A stretch of 64,000 bases of DNA from Calonectria ilicicola (lineage: Eukaryota > Ascomycota > Sordariomycetes > Hypocreales > Nectriaceae): the NCBI GenBank assembly GCA_020809705.1, contig CP085825.1:2790001-2854000 (forward strand), in the 5' to 3' direction. Numbering within the stretch: position 1 is the stretch's first letter; every line of letters starts with the position of its first letter. Shown here in pieces: positions 46,601-56,600 of the stretch. The notes beneath the pieces were generated by a model. It was given only the letters and a program-made list of their open reading frames with translations, ran no database searches and was not told the origin of the DNA. Made by a program: the position numbers and the translations under genes.

Positions 46601-46952
46601 GTTGGCCGTACCTCTCTCAGCGGAATCATCACAGGTCTCGCCTGAGCAAACCCCAGGTCCAAAGCCAATTTCCGACCTTCAAAAACGGGAGTTGGATAGA
46701 CTTGAGAGGAAATATAGAAAATCTTCTGGAGACTCGCCACGATTGTTTCATACTGCACGTCAGTCGCGAATGCAGTATCCCACCACCTCAAGAGGCTCAT
46801 CGAGGATAAAGACAAAGGAATCACTGCCCGATACAGAGGCAGATTTGAGTTCGTTCTTCTCTCGGACAACTACGCCAGTCGTTAAAATAGCCTCGCCAGC
46901 AGCGCTCATAAGACATCACAAGGAAGTCAGAGAAGAAGAGAGGGATGAGTGA
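43674..46952 (+). CDS. Unrecognised protein with N-terminal membrane segments and long acidic tail (1,092 aa)
   Basis: Single exon; the ATG is in a good context (ACCATGG). I do not recognise the family. The first 145 residues hold hydrophobic helices: about 32-55, 58-75 (VIWCLLLILAFRYVAMNL), 80-92 (WFFIIIWLMFIP) and 115-135 (FYHLWAIFLAEVACFSL). A compact region (about 145-300) with ELPFPDVWVECHLPAG and a CPHC zinc-like pair follows. The remainder is very acidic, Ser/Thr/Glu/Pro-rich and probably disordered, with short repeated phrases (SDSETTDSMSMDFDL; EMDIADV; VEMGD). The last part becomes basic and ends RHHKEVREEERDE. It could be a fast-evolving tether or a lineage-specific gene. Its place beside spc7 may be chance. 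Confidence 0.7.
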   Translation: MDLVYAFLTASIADLTSCYADLKSCFGQDYNNIFIALVLPILSGFSRIAWNIWCAPGVIWCLLLILAFRYVAMNLNLGSWFFIIIWLMFIPSQKPWDFDSDGLKERNHFILEDFYHLWAIFLAEVACFSLTQAPKKLRKVAIFLNGYIESSLEFELPFPDVWVECHLPAGLNSRADAEMKRLLEEEVEARNQRQPLEPEFGPGTLTMVPRKDCGISQYFIIPKMHGSGSKTKRLRFRFRPQHASTQTEDITCPHCLDTKRNIAVSVDTLRNSGNSVVLDLPFTFEAMAAQTKDTHVAIEVTAEEVEEIPTDSAPTETQIKDEKVLKETTPSQELKAAPEITDKVQISSELAQNSDREIFAGKTSTRQRLQQHTEEEVSWDSQPNPCQVTHQTVQLDHQQELLEKDDGPEEILDTRKTTNETRDRTPEDTEIPEKAEDSRENGMRDITYMNPQNEPTEFVNPRIFPLLSESSRFDFTFQAENKVALMDIDHNSVQLFGAEQRVESDSETTDSMSMDFDLYGDDNEIETEHRTLGPEELNARLLAFLGQEESGQESLYSTGNTDRATALESDENIVPPDVEMGDAPGSPRDVDMGLDSESDTTEMDIADVHQNDNVEGSQIVHSINWGFQTPSQEIAEMEMPDAFKDHHPSPQSTNSAPDQELDELDKELLDGFKKVEEEESHEQGPQALEVSNEPQTLPGDLSHLSEPVWKRPTASEPEINTDGPNISHNTPSESDQAAGESEDQATEKSVINTEEEIASRVKLAPKSRRARFVTSQPEIQTHEQGISADNVSTSVETPPQLGLQTAERSQQTTSTPEISEGESQHSWKEANILRESSDSTNQSDPDGSHEAADDDEGQAQEIPGSGDEGCSKRGLGNFGKDKDEAQQTEIPRNIPPILVGGLLLPGGNPWVSTPSGPTPQLSAPIAEPADAEALGVDEEDPGMNAPETREVGQRGRIEQDAKMPGTSECDAAQSIALAVPLSAESSQVSPEQTPGPKPISDLQKRELDRLERKYRKSSGDSPRLFHTARQSRMQYPTTSRGSSRIKTKESLPDTEADLSSFFSRTTTPVVKIASPAALIRHHKEVREEERDE

Positions 46953-47216
46953 GATTGGCACTTTTGGTCTAAACTGATCATCCATCCTCAACTGCGTCAT
47001 ATTAATAGAAGTCTTGGTTGGTCGGTCCATGACAAGCCTGTAAGAATGGGAAAATGGTGATGTAGATGTACGAGTAAATGATTGGTAGCTTCTATTCAAT
47101 AGATTATGAAATGCAAGTAAGTGGGGTTTATACCACCCTGTACTGCTATACAATTGTGAGAAGTGAAGTTTGATATACCCAAGTTTTTTCTTTGGGCTAC
47201 AAGTACATAATGGGCT

Positions 47217-48685
47217 TCATCTATTTTTGACCTTCATCCAACCGCTTGCACCTCGCCGAGGTGAATCTTTGCTCTCAGGAGATGTTACCTTAGAAGGATT
47301 ACCTGCACTGGTCGCATTCTCTGGCCCCTCCTCGATTTTCCACGCATCATCATCCAACACCTCCCAGTCAGGCGCTGGTGCCTCATTGATGAGCTTCTTC
47401 TTCAACCTGTCAGCAAGTTTAATGGGTCCGGGCAACTTGAAGTTTTTGGTAAATTCAGTGCCCTCCGCGCCGCCAAGGAAGTAAAAAGTTGTGCCGTGAG
47501 AGAAACGGCCCATCCAATTGGTTTGACTCTTGTTATCCTCAGCGTCTGTACTGGAACCCTTAGGCACAGAAGGAAGGGGAAACATGCTGCCGCTGGTTGT
47601 TTGTTGGCTGATAAGAAGGTTGTACAAATTGCGACCCATGTTGCAAATGTCTTCAAAATACGTTCGGTCGCCGATAGGAACACCTTGGGTACTACAAGCC
47701 CATGCAATATCATAGGCGAGCAGAGTTACACCCTCAATAAAATACGAAAATGCGGCGGGGTCTTCTTTAGCAAGCTGCGGCAAGGGTTTGTCGATGAAGA
47801 GTGGCCTTGGGCGAGGAACATGCTGTGAATCCGGTGACTTAGGATCAGAGGTAGGAGTAGAAATTCCGACTTGGCCCGGGAAACTTGGGTCACCATACTT
47901 GTAAGAGCTACTGATGGTGAAAATGGTTGGCCGAGGGTAATCGCGATGGGGAAGAGTGATGGCAGCAGGGAGGCGTATGGCGAGATAATGAGAGGCGAGC
48001 ATGAGGATGTGGGCGATATGGGCCAAGGAGGTTGATATGAGTTCAGGTGATACCGCTGAGAAATATGTTAGAACAGGGGCTTGTACCCAACGTCAATAAG
48101 CAACATACAGTTCATGCTGGCGAAATCAATTACTGGGTGGCCTCCGAGATGGTACTCGTACCGACTTGGCGACCCTTTCTTCACACGTTTTAGTCCATAT
48201 AATCGAGCAGCTTCCATGCATAGAAAAGCGCGAGTGCCAGCCATGTCTTCTGCAGTCTGTGACCAGCGGTACTTTAACATGTTGGTCGCCTTCTCGACCT
48301 CTTTTTGTTGTTTGGTTCTTCGTTCCATCAAACCTTTAGAGACGGCTGCGATATTGGATCTGCGATGGGAGATGGTGGCTTTTCTGGCCTTTATTTCTTC
48401 TCTCGCGGCTTCTATGTCTTTTCTGAGCTTATCAGCGGCAGCCAGGATCTGCGTTGTCCTGTCCTCTGCCATCCGCTGCTGAGCCTGGAGCAGGTCTTTG
48501 CGGTCCTTGGTTGGGGTCGCGGTGACTTCCAGTAGGTTACTGATTTCCTTTTGGAGACTCTCATTTTCTAGAAGGCGCTGTAGATTTTTCATGCGACCCT
48601 CATATATTTGGTTCCTGGCATCGACGGCGCAAAGGAAGGGGAGGCGTTTGCCATCATGGCTGCGGTTGCAGATGTCACATTCCAT
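47217..48685 (-). CDS. atg14: Autophagy protein Atg14
   Basis: Subunit that targets PI3-kinase complex I (Vps34-Vps15-Atg6-Atg14) to the autophagosome site. Exons 48685-48109 and 48055-47217 (intron 48108-48056, donor GTATGT, acceptor CTCAG) give 471 residues. The N-terminus MECDICNRSHDGKRLPFLC has the conserved Cys pair (Cys3, Cys6) and Cys19 of Atg14. A long coiled coil runs from about 30 to 140. The second half is globular, with LAHIAHILMLASHYLAIRLP and LPHRDYPRPTIF, then a Ser/Pro-rich tail. The alternative, Vps38/UVRAG, usually has a C2 domain first, which is absent here. The gene converges on the acidic membrane protein, with 264 bp between stops. Confidence 0.88.
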
Positions 48686-49265
48686 GTTGGGGTTATTGGG
48701 TGGTGTATGCCTTGCGGGCTCTTTTCCAGCGAGATACCCAACAGGATACCCAGGATGTATGAGATTGACCTGAATAATTGTCTGAGATGAGAAGTCGTTC
48801 TTATATGTGACTTGACGTTAGTTTTGTTGAAATGGCAGATGACATCGGTGTTGGATGCGGCGAGTCACGGGGTTGAGGATGGTTGGGTGTGGCGCACCAC
48901 GCGCGCTAAGCCACATATGGGGCGTAGGCAGCCATCCGAGACTAGGCCGTCGTCTTTCAGCGGGCACTTCTGGTGGATGGCTGCATTGCACTAGCAACTA
49001 AGCCAGGAATGAGCTTCGTACCTTCATCATTTAACTTCCTATAACTACCACTGGCATCGTGTTTTGTTTGCTGCGGACAACCGGGACCGTAACAAGCGCA
49101 GACCTTTTTAGAACACGCAGTTGCACAGAAAGTTGTGTCTATTCGCCCACCAAACCGCCAGCAGCTTTCGCCTCTTTGCACAATAACAATTAGGCGCTTG
49201 TTTGGCGGTTGCTCGGTCGACAATCGCGAACGTGGCGCACTGTACTCCGTTCACCATTGACGATC
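48686..49265. promoter_or_regulatory. Divergent intergenic region, atg14 / small conserved gene
   Basis: 580 bp between the two start codons must contain both promoters. No clear TATA box or defined operator is seen; an in-frame ATG upstream of 49266 (at 49209) is probably leader. Confidence 0.4.
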
Positions 49266-49840
49266 ATGGCATCACCACAGCCATCTCCGCTTGTTGACGC
49301 GAGCCAGAACAACGAACAGGAGAAGGCCAACAAGCTTGCTGCTGTAGAGAAGGAGGCCGTCATGCCCGACTCACAGAATAATTCCCACTCTGGCACCAAG
49401 AATCAGGATTCAGGCTTGGATACTCCCAGCACCCCTGGGGCTCTTCCAGCGTTCGATTGGGATGAGTTTGAGGCCAGGTACGAGGCGGCTCTGCGTGACG
49501 CGGACGACCACGAGCAGGAGATCCTCAAACAGGCAGACGCCCTTTCAAGAGCAAGTCAATAACATTGCAAGCCAGACCTTGACTCAACTGCTAACGGATC
49601 ACAGTACTTTAAGGTTTGGGCTTCCGCAGCGTCGGCTCATGATGATGAACGTGCCGCAAAGCGTCTGCAGACGCGACGGAGGTTCGTGAATTTGTCCGAG
49701 GAAAAAATGGAGCAAAGACAGCAACACTGTAAGTTTTGGATTATCTTATTACATTTGACTATTCCATGCTCATGGCATATTTAGATGATGAGGTTGTCCG
49801 AGCATTCGAGAGTGCTTTGGCCCTTCTTCGTTCCAAGTAA
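49266..49840 (+). CDS. Small conserved fungal protein with a GC-AG intron (154 aa)
   Basis: Three exons: 49266-49550, 49605-49728 and 49785-49840. The first intron (49551-49604) requires a GC donor (GCAAGT) with a CTAAC branch and ACAG acceptor; any GT alternative nearby breaks the frame with an immediate stop. The second intron (49729-49784) is GT-AG (GTAAGT). The product is Asn/Ser-rich at the start and then helical: FDWDEFEARYEAALRDADDH, YFKVWASAASAHDDERAAKR, RFVNLSEEKM and a C-terminal VVRAFESALALLRSK. This ordered half looks conserved in fungi, but I know no function. The 5' in-frame extension to 49209 looks non-coding. Confidence 0.78.
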
Positions 49841-50143
49841 CGAAGCTGTGGTGTGCTGATTACGGCACACCAGTCTCCATCCGCCTGGATGGCAGGAAGG
49901 AGAACCCATAAAAATTGCTCGAGCCTGGGAGTCGTCAGATGGAGCAATTGTTTTACATCTTCTTCTGAGCGCTTCCATTCAGCTTGTTGTCGTTTTTTAG
50001 GAGGTTGGTACCTGAGGTTCACGGCGCGGTGTGGCACGTGACGTAATCCCGACTGTATCTCGTCGCGTCTCGCCTACTTTTCTGCCTCTGAACACACTCA
50101 GTACAGTTCCACCTCGACATACTCATGTCGCTTCACCTCAGAC
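49841..50143. other. Short intergenic region
   Basis: About 300 bp with nothing recognised other than leader-like sequence before the next start codon. Confidence 0.5.
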
Positions 50144-50728
50144 ATGACCAAGGCGGATCATGTAGACACAACGACCAAACACAGCATTCCTGAAATCTCC
50201 AAGGTTTGTCGATAAATTTCTTTCAACTGGGGATCTTATGCTGATGGATTCTAGGATGACCTGTTCGCCTTCCATTTGGCGCACTTCTCTCAGGATGCCG
50301 TTGCCTCATTTGGAAACACTTTTGTGAACCCGGTTGGCGGCGAGCAATCTTGCGATACTGTGGTCTATGAAGACTGGGAAGAAGATGACTTGGGCTATTA
50401 TGAAGATGGAGTCAAGCGTACCTTGACAGATGAACAAATTGAAATCTTCCGCCATTCAGAGCTCGAATCACTTCGCAGGGAGCAGGAGAAGAGACTGGAT
50501 AGTAAAACCAGACAGTCCTCGGATGATGCGATGGACTTGGGCGATGAAAGTTCGACTCCAACGGCGCCTGCTAATGCTGATTTGAATCCGACATCCACTG
50601 CCCACAATGGCAAAAAGAAAAAGAAGAAGAAGGGCGCGAAGCGTGTGCGACCTGAGCCTAAACCAGACCTGCGAAAACGAACCTGGGACGTCGTTGAGAA
50701 GGGCCTAGATACGTTGGAGTACGACTAG
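50144..50728 (+). CDS. Fungal DUF3807-like protein (177 aa)
   Basis: Exons 50144-50203 and 50255-50728 (intron 50204-50254, donor GTTTGT, acceptor CTAG) give 177 residues. After MTKADHVDTTTKHSIPEISK comes DDLFAFHLAHFSQDAVASFG, then an acidic stretch (YEDWEEDDLGYYEDGVKRTL) and TDEQIEIFRHSELESLRRE. The tail has a Lys run (GKKKKKKKGAK) and ends RKRTWDVVEKGLDTLEYD. The YEDGVKRTLTDEQIxIFRHSE phrase recalls the fungal family I remember as DUF3807, but the match is from memory. The Lys-rich tail suggests a nuclear or RNA-bound protein; no catalytic motif is seen. Confidence 0.75.
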
Positions 50729-51881
50729 GTGGTCTTTGCACGCGCTGAACATGAAAGCCATATGGGTTACATGAATTAGGCACTGCTCTCTGATCCAAAT
50801 GTGAGTAACATTCCCTTTTCTTTTTTCTAAGCCATCTCATCATGATGAAAACCTTTCGTATCGTCATCCTTAGTCGGATCAGGACTGGAGACATACGATC
50901 CATCGGCCTTGGCTGCTGGTGATGTCTTTGTAGTCTTGACATGTCGAGCAATTAATCTTCTCTCTGAGAATATGAGATGTTACGGATTAACGCGTTTACC
51001 TGATTTGACAAGTTGAGGTGCTGACGGTTCCGTTTGGATAGGCGATGCACATATGACATGGCACGGACGAGTGGGTGGGTGGACGTAAGGTGCAAACCGG
51101 AATTATGCTATGGGTTGAGGTTGACGCATTCTGATTACACCCAAATGAGAATATTGAGATGAACCATTGTGATAAATGTTCCTTCAACCTTTGCACGATC
51201 CTGCCGCGGTTCAACTGAGACTGGAGACGGGAGGATTGGTAGATACAATTATAGCCTAGTCTAGGTTGTGCATGTATTTATGCATGCGGTTGGACGAATT
51301 GGTCCAGACTGGCCAGACGATGAGGAGTACAGAAATGAATGCATGCTTTATGAATTAATGGAGCAAGAATGTGTTGTTTCTACATATATTTTGTATGTCT
51401 TATTGAATATGCCCACGGTTGAAAGAAAAAAAACTGTTGTTGTCACGTTTACGATTTGCATTCCTAATTTCTGATTCCTAATTCCTTGATTATGCCGTTT
51501 GGAGGGTCGTCTGCTGATCGGATGCTGTGTGGAGTGCAGGTGGCTTATCGCCCAGCAGCCGATAAGACACACCGGCCAATCACAGCCCCGGCATCACGTC
51601 AATAATGGGTCCCGTTTGTTCCAGGTGCTCGCTGGGAACATCCCACCAGCGTGAGTGGGTTTTCTGGCATCCGTCACCCACCGCAAACCACACCAAACAA
51701 ACCAAATCCTCCCTCGGCCGAAGCCATATTCGTCCAGCCTTCTCCTCCCCCAGCCTCACGACCGACTTTTCTCCCCACCATCGCATCGCGCTCTCGCCGC
51801 GCTCGTTCTTGTGCCCTCCGATACTTTCACACACCCGTATTGTTGCGCGTCGCTCTCTAGCGACGCTCACCGTCCTTCGCC
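50729..51881. other. Intergenic region, upstream of CK2 alpha
   Basis: About 1.15 kb. The part from about 51640 to 51880 is C-rich, typical of the CK2 alpha leader. On the minus strand, a 51-codon open stretch at 50827-50979 reads as a polar protein tail (ending DDDTKGFHHDEMA), but I could not find a matching upstream exon. It is left as unresolved. Confidence 0.5.
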
Positions 51882-53238
51882 ATGGCGCGGGTTTACGCCG
51901 AAGTCAACCAGAACATGCCCCGCAGTTACTGGGACTATGACAGCGTCAACATCAGTCGGTGTGCCCTCGTTCTCGCCTGCTCGTGCCGCTCTGCTAACCC
52001 TCTCTCCCAGGCTGGGGTGTCCTCGAGAACTACGAGGTCGTCCGCAAGATCGGTAAGTGCTCGCACATTTGGCCTTTCGGCCTGAGTTATTAACCCTATG
52101 GTGTTCAGGCCGTGGCAAGTACTCGGAGGTCTTTGAAGGCATCAACATCGTCAACTACCAGAAATGTGTCGTCAAGGTCCTGAAGCCTGTCAAGAAGAAG
52201 AAGATCAAGCGAGAGATCAAAATCCTCCAGAACCTTGCTGGTGGACCCAATGTCGTCGCCCTTCTCGACGTCGTCCGAGACTCGCAGGTTTGTTTTCCTC
52301 TCCCCAACAATACTGACTTTTTTATGTTTTATTTTACCCATCTCGCATTGGAATCAAGCCTTTTGCTAACAATCTCTCCCTCTCCCATAGAGTAAGACAC
52401 CATCTCTGATCTTCGAGCACGTAAACAACACCGATTTCCGAAGCCTTTACCCCAAATTCAACGATATTGACGTTCGATACTACATCTTTGAGCTTCTCAA
52501 GGCTCTCGACTTCTGCCATAGCAAGGGTATCATGCACCGAGATGTGAAACCCCACAATGTCATGATTGATCATGAGAACCGCAAGGTTTGTGTTGCCGCT
52601 TCTTATTTCTCTCCCATTCCTTCTTCCGATTGACTAACCCATCGCCCAGCTGCGTTTGATTGATTGGGGTCTGGCGGAATTCTATCACCCCGGCACCGAG
52701 TACAACGTCCGTGTGGCATCTCGATACTTCAAGGGACCTGAGCTGTTGGTTGATTTCCAGGAGTACGACTACAGTCTTGACATGTGGAGCCTTGGCGCCA
52801 TGTTTGCCTCGATGATCTTCCGCAAGGAGCCATTCTTCCACGGCAACAGCAATGCTGACCAGCTGGTCAAGATTGCCAAGGTGCTCGGCACCGACGATCT
52901 CTTCGACTACCTTGACAAGTATGAGATTGAACTTGATGCTCAGTACGACGACATTCTGGGCCGATTCCAGAAAAAGCCATGGCATAGCTTCGTCAGCTCG
53001 GAGAACCAGCGATTCGTCTCTAACGAAGCAATCGATTTCCTTGACAAGCTGCTGCGATACGACCACCAGGTTTGTACATATCTGTGCCGTTGACTTTTGC
53101 ATCTTTTACCTAACTATTTATTAGGAACGTCTGACTGCCAAGGAGGCGCAGGCTCACCCCTACTTCGACCCCGTCCGTGACCCCGAAGTGTTTAAGGAGC
53201 ACCTCGCCAACGCCAGCAATGCCGCGAACAAGCCCTGA
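51882..53238 (+). CDS. cka1: Casein kinase 2 catalytic (alpha) subunit
   Basis: Constitutively active Ser/Thr kinase. Six exons: 51882-51954, 52011-52052, 52109-52287, 52391-52585, 52650-53069 and 53125-53238, giving 340 residues, the usual length. Donors are GTCGGT, GTAAGT, GTTTGT (three times), with CTAAC branches. The glycine-rich loop is [11 protein letters not shown] (about 39-49). The basic cluster [13 protein letters not shown] follows, then HRDVKPHNV (Asp149 catalytic), DWG (168-170, replacing DFG, a CK2 hallmark), and [14 protein letters not shown]. The protein ends in a short alpha tail after [13 protein letters not shown]. Frame and identity are certain across all joins. Confidence 0.97.
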
Positions 53239-53945
53239 GACACCGAAATTCTTCGCCCAATGCATATCATAAGCGATTTCCACCCTTCCGGCATCTACCT
53301 TTAACCATGATACCCGAGACCGGCGGAACGACCTTTGACGGTTTTCCACTTTTATTAGGATTGCCGTGCTAGGAAAAAGATGATACCAGTTGTCTTTCCT
53401 GCCCTTCCTTTGTGACAGCGTCTGGGCTCTTTACGGCACCGACGCGATACTACCGTGGTTTCAAATTTCAATGATGATTTTACAATACCAAAGTCAAAAT
53501 GGCTCTTTGGCGTCATGCGAACCTCGGGTTCCGTGACTTCGAGGTTGACGGGGCTCACCAGCTTCTGAGGCTTTCTCGGCAATAGGAATAGGATAGCGCG
53601 GTCTTTGGCGTTCGGGGGTGGAGGTGATGATACGTGGGAATAAATGGCCGATGCATGTTTTAAATCCACATACATAAAAACTATTTCTACTCTTGAAGTT
53701 GAAAGTTTCACAAACAGCCCTTTGAGATAGCCATGCAATCCAGTAAAGTTCAAAAGCGACATGCCATGCCGAATTTCCATTTGTTTTTATTCAGGACCAT
53801 CTACTTGAATTAATCTTCACGTCTTAAATAACGCCTGCTTTCCCAGCCATCGTAGTGGGTTGTAGTTAAAAAGGTGACCGACCCACTTGGGTATCCCGAG
53901 GATCAATATTCTATTTGCAACTTTCCGCTTATGCAGCTGATCATC
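53239..53945. other. Intergenic region between convergent genes
   Basis: About 700 bp separate the ends of cka1 (plus) and scm3 (minus). No gene is seen; both 3' untranslated regions probably lie here. Confidence 0.5.
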
Positions 53946-56600
53946 TTATAAACAAGTAAAGCAAAAATCCCGACCACACTGATATCCGTCAACTCCGCAA
54001 GTCCTGACGGTACCACCTGGTGTCCTGATTACGCTGCTGGGACTGACGGGTTCATTGGTGCGTTTCTTAACTGGGGTGCGATAAACCTCTCTTGTCAAGA
54101 CACTGGAGCGCCATGTCTTGCGTGTGGAGGTGCCAGTGCTGCGAGGCCCAAAGGGGCTTGGTCTGAAAGAGTGGTTGTGGCCGAGTTCGTCGAGATCCTT
54201 GTCCGAATCAGAGTCATCTTGATTAGAAACCAAGGATAGTAGAGAACGGCGTGAAGAAGGGGCGCGAGATGTGCGAATGGTTGAATTCCGAGGCGTTTGA
54301 GGTTTTGGGGGAGCGAGGCGAGTCGGTGTAGGTTTTTGGGGCGTGTTAGGTGCCGAGTTGTGAGTAGGAGTGTGCTCTTTGCTTGAGGGCGACTGCGGTA
54401 CGGGTTGCTCCTCTGGGACCGGCAGAGCTACATCATCTTCTGAGGGATTGACTGATGTTTCATCCTCAGTTGCCGGCAACGATGGAGGGGGTTCGGGAGC
54501 GTTTTGGATCTCAGGCGACATCTGTTCAACTGGGGGTGTTGGTGCTTGTTCAGTTGCCGGAGGATTAGCTATCAGTGCTAACGAGTCGGTTTGATGATCA
54601 CGGGGTTCTTGTTCCAAGTCCACTGTGGATTCCTGAGAGTCGGGCAATGTTTTGGATCGTGTAGATCTCCGAACTGTGGGGGAGCTTTGGGTTTGGTGTT
54701 GTATCGAGTCCCCTGTTCTGTCAGAGTCTGTGGGAATCAGAGAATCAGGTGGTTTCGGGAGTCTTTCATTTAGCCATTTAACGTCTCGCTTGCAGCGTTT
54801 CACCGAAGAAGCAGGAACTTCAGCCGTGGGATTGACGGTGTGATTGGGGTCGGTGTTATCCCCTGGCGAATCTAGAGGGCGCTTCCTCGGACGTCCACGA
54901 GGTCGTTTCTTGGGCGGCTCTGGGGTTAGGTGTACTTGCGATGGCTCAGAGACCGGAGGACTAATAAGCTCTTCTTGATTTGAGGTTTCTGGTACTGGTT
55001 TTGCAGAACTGTTCAATACATCGGTGGTGTTTGGTGGAAGCGCAAGAGGGGCCTCGTCATCAGATAGTGTAAATATAGAATTCTCAATATTTTCTGTGAC
55101 AGCATTTGAACGCGTGGGCTCTTTCTTGGTCTGAGATGATGAGGGAGGCTGAGGTGCACTGCTTGTAGGGGGCGTTGCTGAATCTTGTGAATCTGGGATA
55201 ACATGGCCCAAGTTCGCATTCGTTGGTTGTTTGGGACTTTGTGTCGACTTAGCTGGTGTTGAGACCATCGGCTCGCCAACTTCTTCGTCAACTTGGCCTT
55301 CGTCGGAGCTGCTGTTGCCTTCAGCATCTGACATCGACTGTTGACTGCTTTCTTCCTCGACCGTGCTCTTATCCGCTTCCAACCATGAGATCTTGCCCAT
55401 ATACTCGACTTGTTTTCTGACTCGACCAGACATCCTCCGATTCTCACAATCTGTGTCACTAGCCTGAATTGAATCTTTATTTGTGGCTCTTCTCTCACTC
55501 TCCGACGGACTGCTCTGGAGGCGGTTGACTTTGCGGCCTTGTGATTTTGGAGTTCGGCCCCTTCGTTTGGGCGGGCTGTTGTCATCTTCCTGCCGAGAAT
55601 TCGGGGCCCAAATTGACGTGTTCCCTCTCTGAATGGGAAATTTGTATCTCTCCCCCTTTGGTTTCTCTGTAGATGGCGGTGGAGGCAATTGAAGTGGTGC
55701 TGGCGGACTGGGCTGCCCCCAGCCATGTGGCGATTGCTTCGACACATCCATCTGTCCCCAAGACGGTGGTGGAAGAAGGCCAGCAGCAGCCCAGGGATTA
55801 AACATGAAGGGAAACGGACTTGCCTGTCCATTTGGAGGGGCCCCAAAGTTGAAAGGAAGAGTAGCGCTGGCCATTTGAGGAAGCGCAGTTCCGTTCATTT
55901 GGCCAAAGGCCGGAATAAACCCCATGAAGAGACTTCCATAGAAGCTGGATAAGAGGGATGCAGTATTTGCGACTTGGCCAACTTGAAGGTTTTGTGGCAA
56001 TGCGACAGCTCCGGGATTGCTGATTGGCACTATTGCATTATTTTCCGTCGCCGTAGTTGATTCTTCCTCAATAGATTCCTCTTCAGCCGTCTCTTCTTCG
56101 GGTCTGTGCTCGTCACTGGGTTCATCATTATCAAGACCGCCTTTTCCTTTGTTCTCGTCGTTTTCATCCTGGTGCTCGTTTTGGTCTTCATCATCCGAAA
56201 ACCCGTCGATAAAGTCCTCAAAGACGAACCCGTCGTCCTCATTAACATCATCGGCAGCATCTTCCATGTGATGGTCCGTCCAGCCTCCTCCAATATCAGC
56301 CTCGTGACGCATATGACTTAAATGCCCGTTGTTGACTACAATCTCGCCCGTTTCCATATCGATCTCGTCACCAATTCCGTCAAAGTTTTGGCTGTACTTC
56401 TCGATGATGTGTGCGAATGTGGCCTGGAATTTTTGCGTGGCCTGCATACGCTTGATAGCTAACTGGTAGCCATCATCTTCGGTTTCGACGGGATCAGGGT
56501 GGGGAGAAGTGTCTTCGTCAGTCTCGGGTTCGGCGCCCAGCGGGTCGGAGCTGTTAAAGGGCGAGAAGCTCTGCCGGCGTCGTTTAGCCGGAGGCTCCAT
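53946..56600 (-). CDS. scm3: CENP-A chaperone Scm3 (HJURP type)
   Basis: Scm3 delivers the centromeric histone H3 variant. The first true ATG is at 56600 (MEPPAKRRRQSFSPFNSSDP), giving 884 residues in one exon; upstream in-frame codons lack ATG. Residues about 50-100 hold the conserved core: KFQATFAHIIEKYSQNFDGI, then GDEIDMETGEIVVNNGHL. This matches fungal Scm3 (histone-binding region) as I recall it. The rest is disordered and acidic, with an AT-hook (KKRPRGRPRKRP) and several basic patches. The last residues TPGGTVRTCGVDGYQ and CGRDFCFTCL form a cysteine cluster C-x6-C-x4-C-x2-C that may bind zinc. Fungal Scm3 proteins are often large like this. Confidence 0.85.
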   Translation of the reverse strand: MEPPAKRRRQSFSPFNSSDPLGAEPETDEDTSPHPDPVETEDDGYQLAIKRMQATQKFQATFAHIIEKYSQNFDGIGDEIDMETGEIVVNNGHLSHMRHEADIGGGWTDHHMEDAADDVNEDDGFVFEDFIDGFSDDEDQNEHQDENDENKGKGGLDNDEPSDEHRPEEETAEEESIEEESTTATENNAIVPISNPGAVALPQNLQVGQVANTASLLSSFYGSLFMGFIPAFGQMNGTALPQMASATLPFNFGAPPNGQASPFPFMFNPWAAAGLLPPPSWGQMDVSKQSPHGWGQPSPPAPLQLPPPPSTEKPKGERYKFPIQRGNTSIWAPNSRQEDDNSPPKRRGRTPKSQGRKVNRLQSSPSESERRATNKDSIQASDTDCENRRMSGRVRKQVEYMGKISWLEADKSTVEEESSQQSMSDAEGNSSSDEGQVDEEVGEPMVSTPAKSTQSPKQPTNANLGHVIPDSQDSATPPTSSAPQPPSSSQTKKEPTRSNAVTENIENSIFTLSDDEAPLALPPNTTDVLNSSAKPVPETSNQEELISPPVSEPSQVHLTPEPPKKRPRGRPRKRPLDSPGDNTDPNHTVNPTAEVPASSVKRCKRDVKWLNERLPKPPDSLIPTDSDRTGDSIQHQTQSSPTVRRSTRSKTLPDSQESTVDLEQEPRDHQTDSLALIANPPATEQAPTPPVEQMSPEIQNAPEPPPSLPATEDETSVNPSEDDVALPVPEEQPVPQSPSSKEHTPTHNSAPNTPQKPTPTRLAPPKPQTPRNSTIRTSRAPSSRRSLLSLVSNQDDSDSDKDLDELGHNHSFRPSPFGPRSTGTSTRKTWRSSVLTREVYRTPVKKRTNEPVSPSSVIRTPGGTVRTCGVDGYQCGRDFCFTCL

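Noticed and set aside
48905..49223. Minus-strand 88-codon frame upstream of the small conserved gene
   Set aside because: It lies in the divergent promoter region, shows no motif and no splice support.
50827..50979. Minus-strand open stretch that reads like a polar protein tail
   Set aside because: The only obvious splice to upstream sequence would need a 36-bp intron, shorter than others here, or a weak AAG acceptor; no recognisable upstream exon was found.
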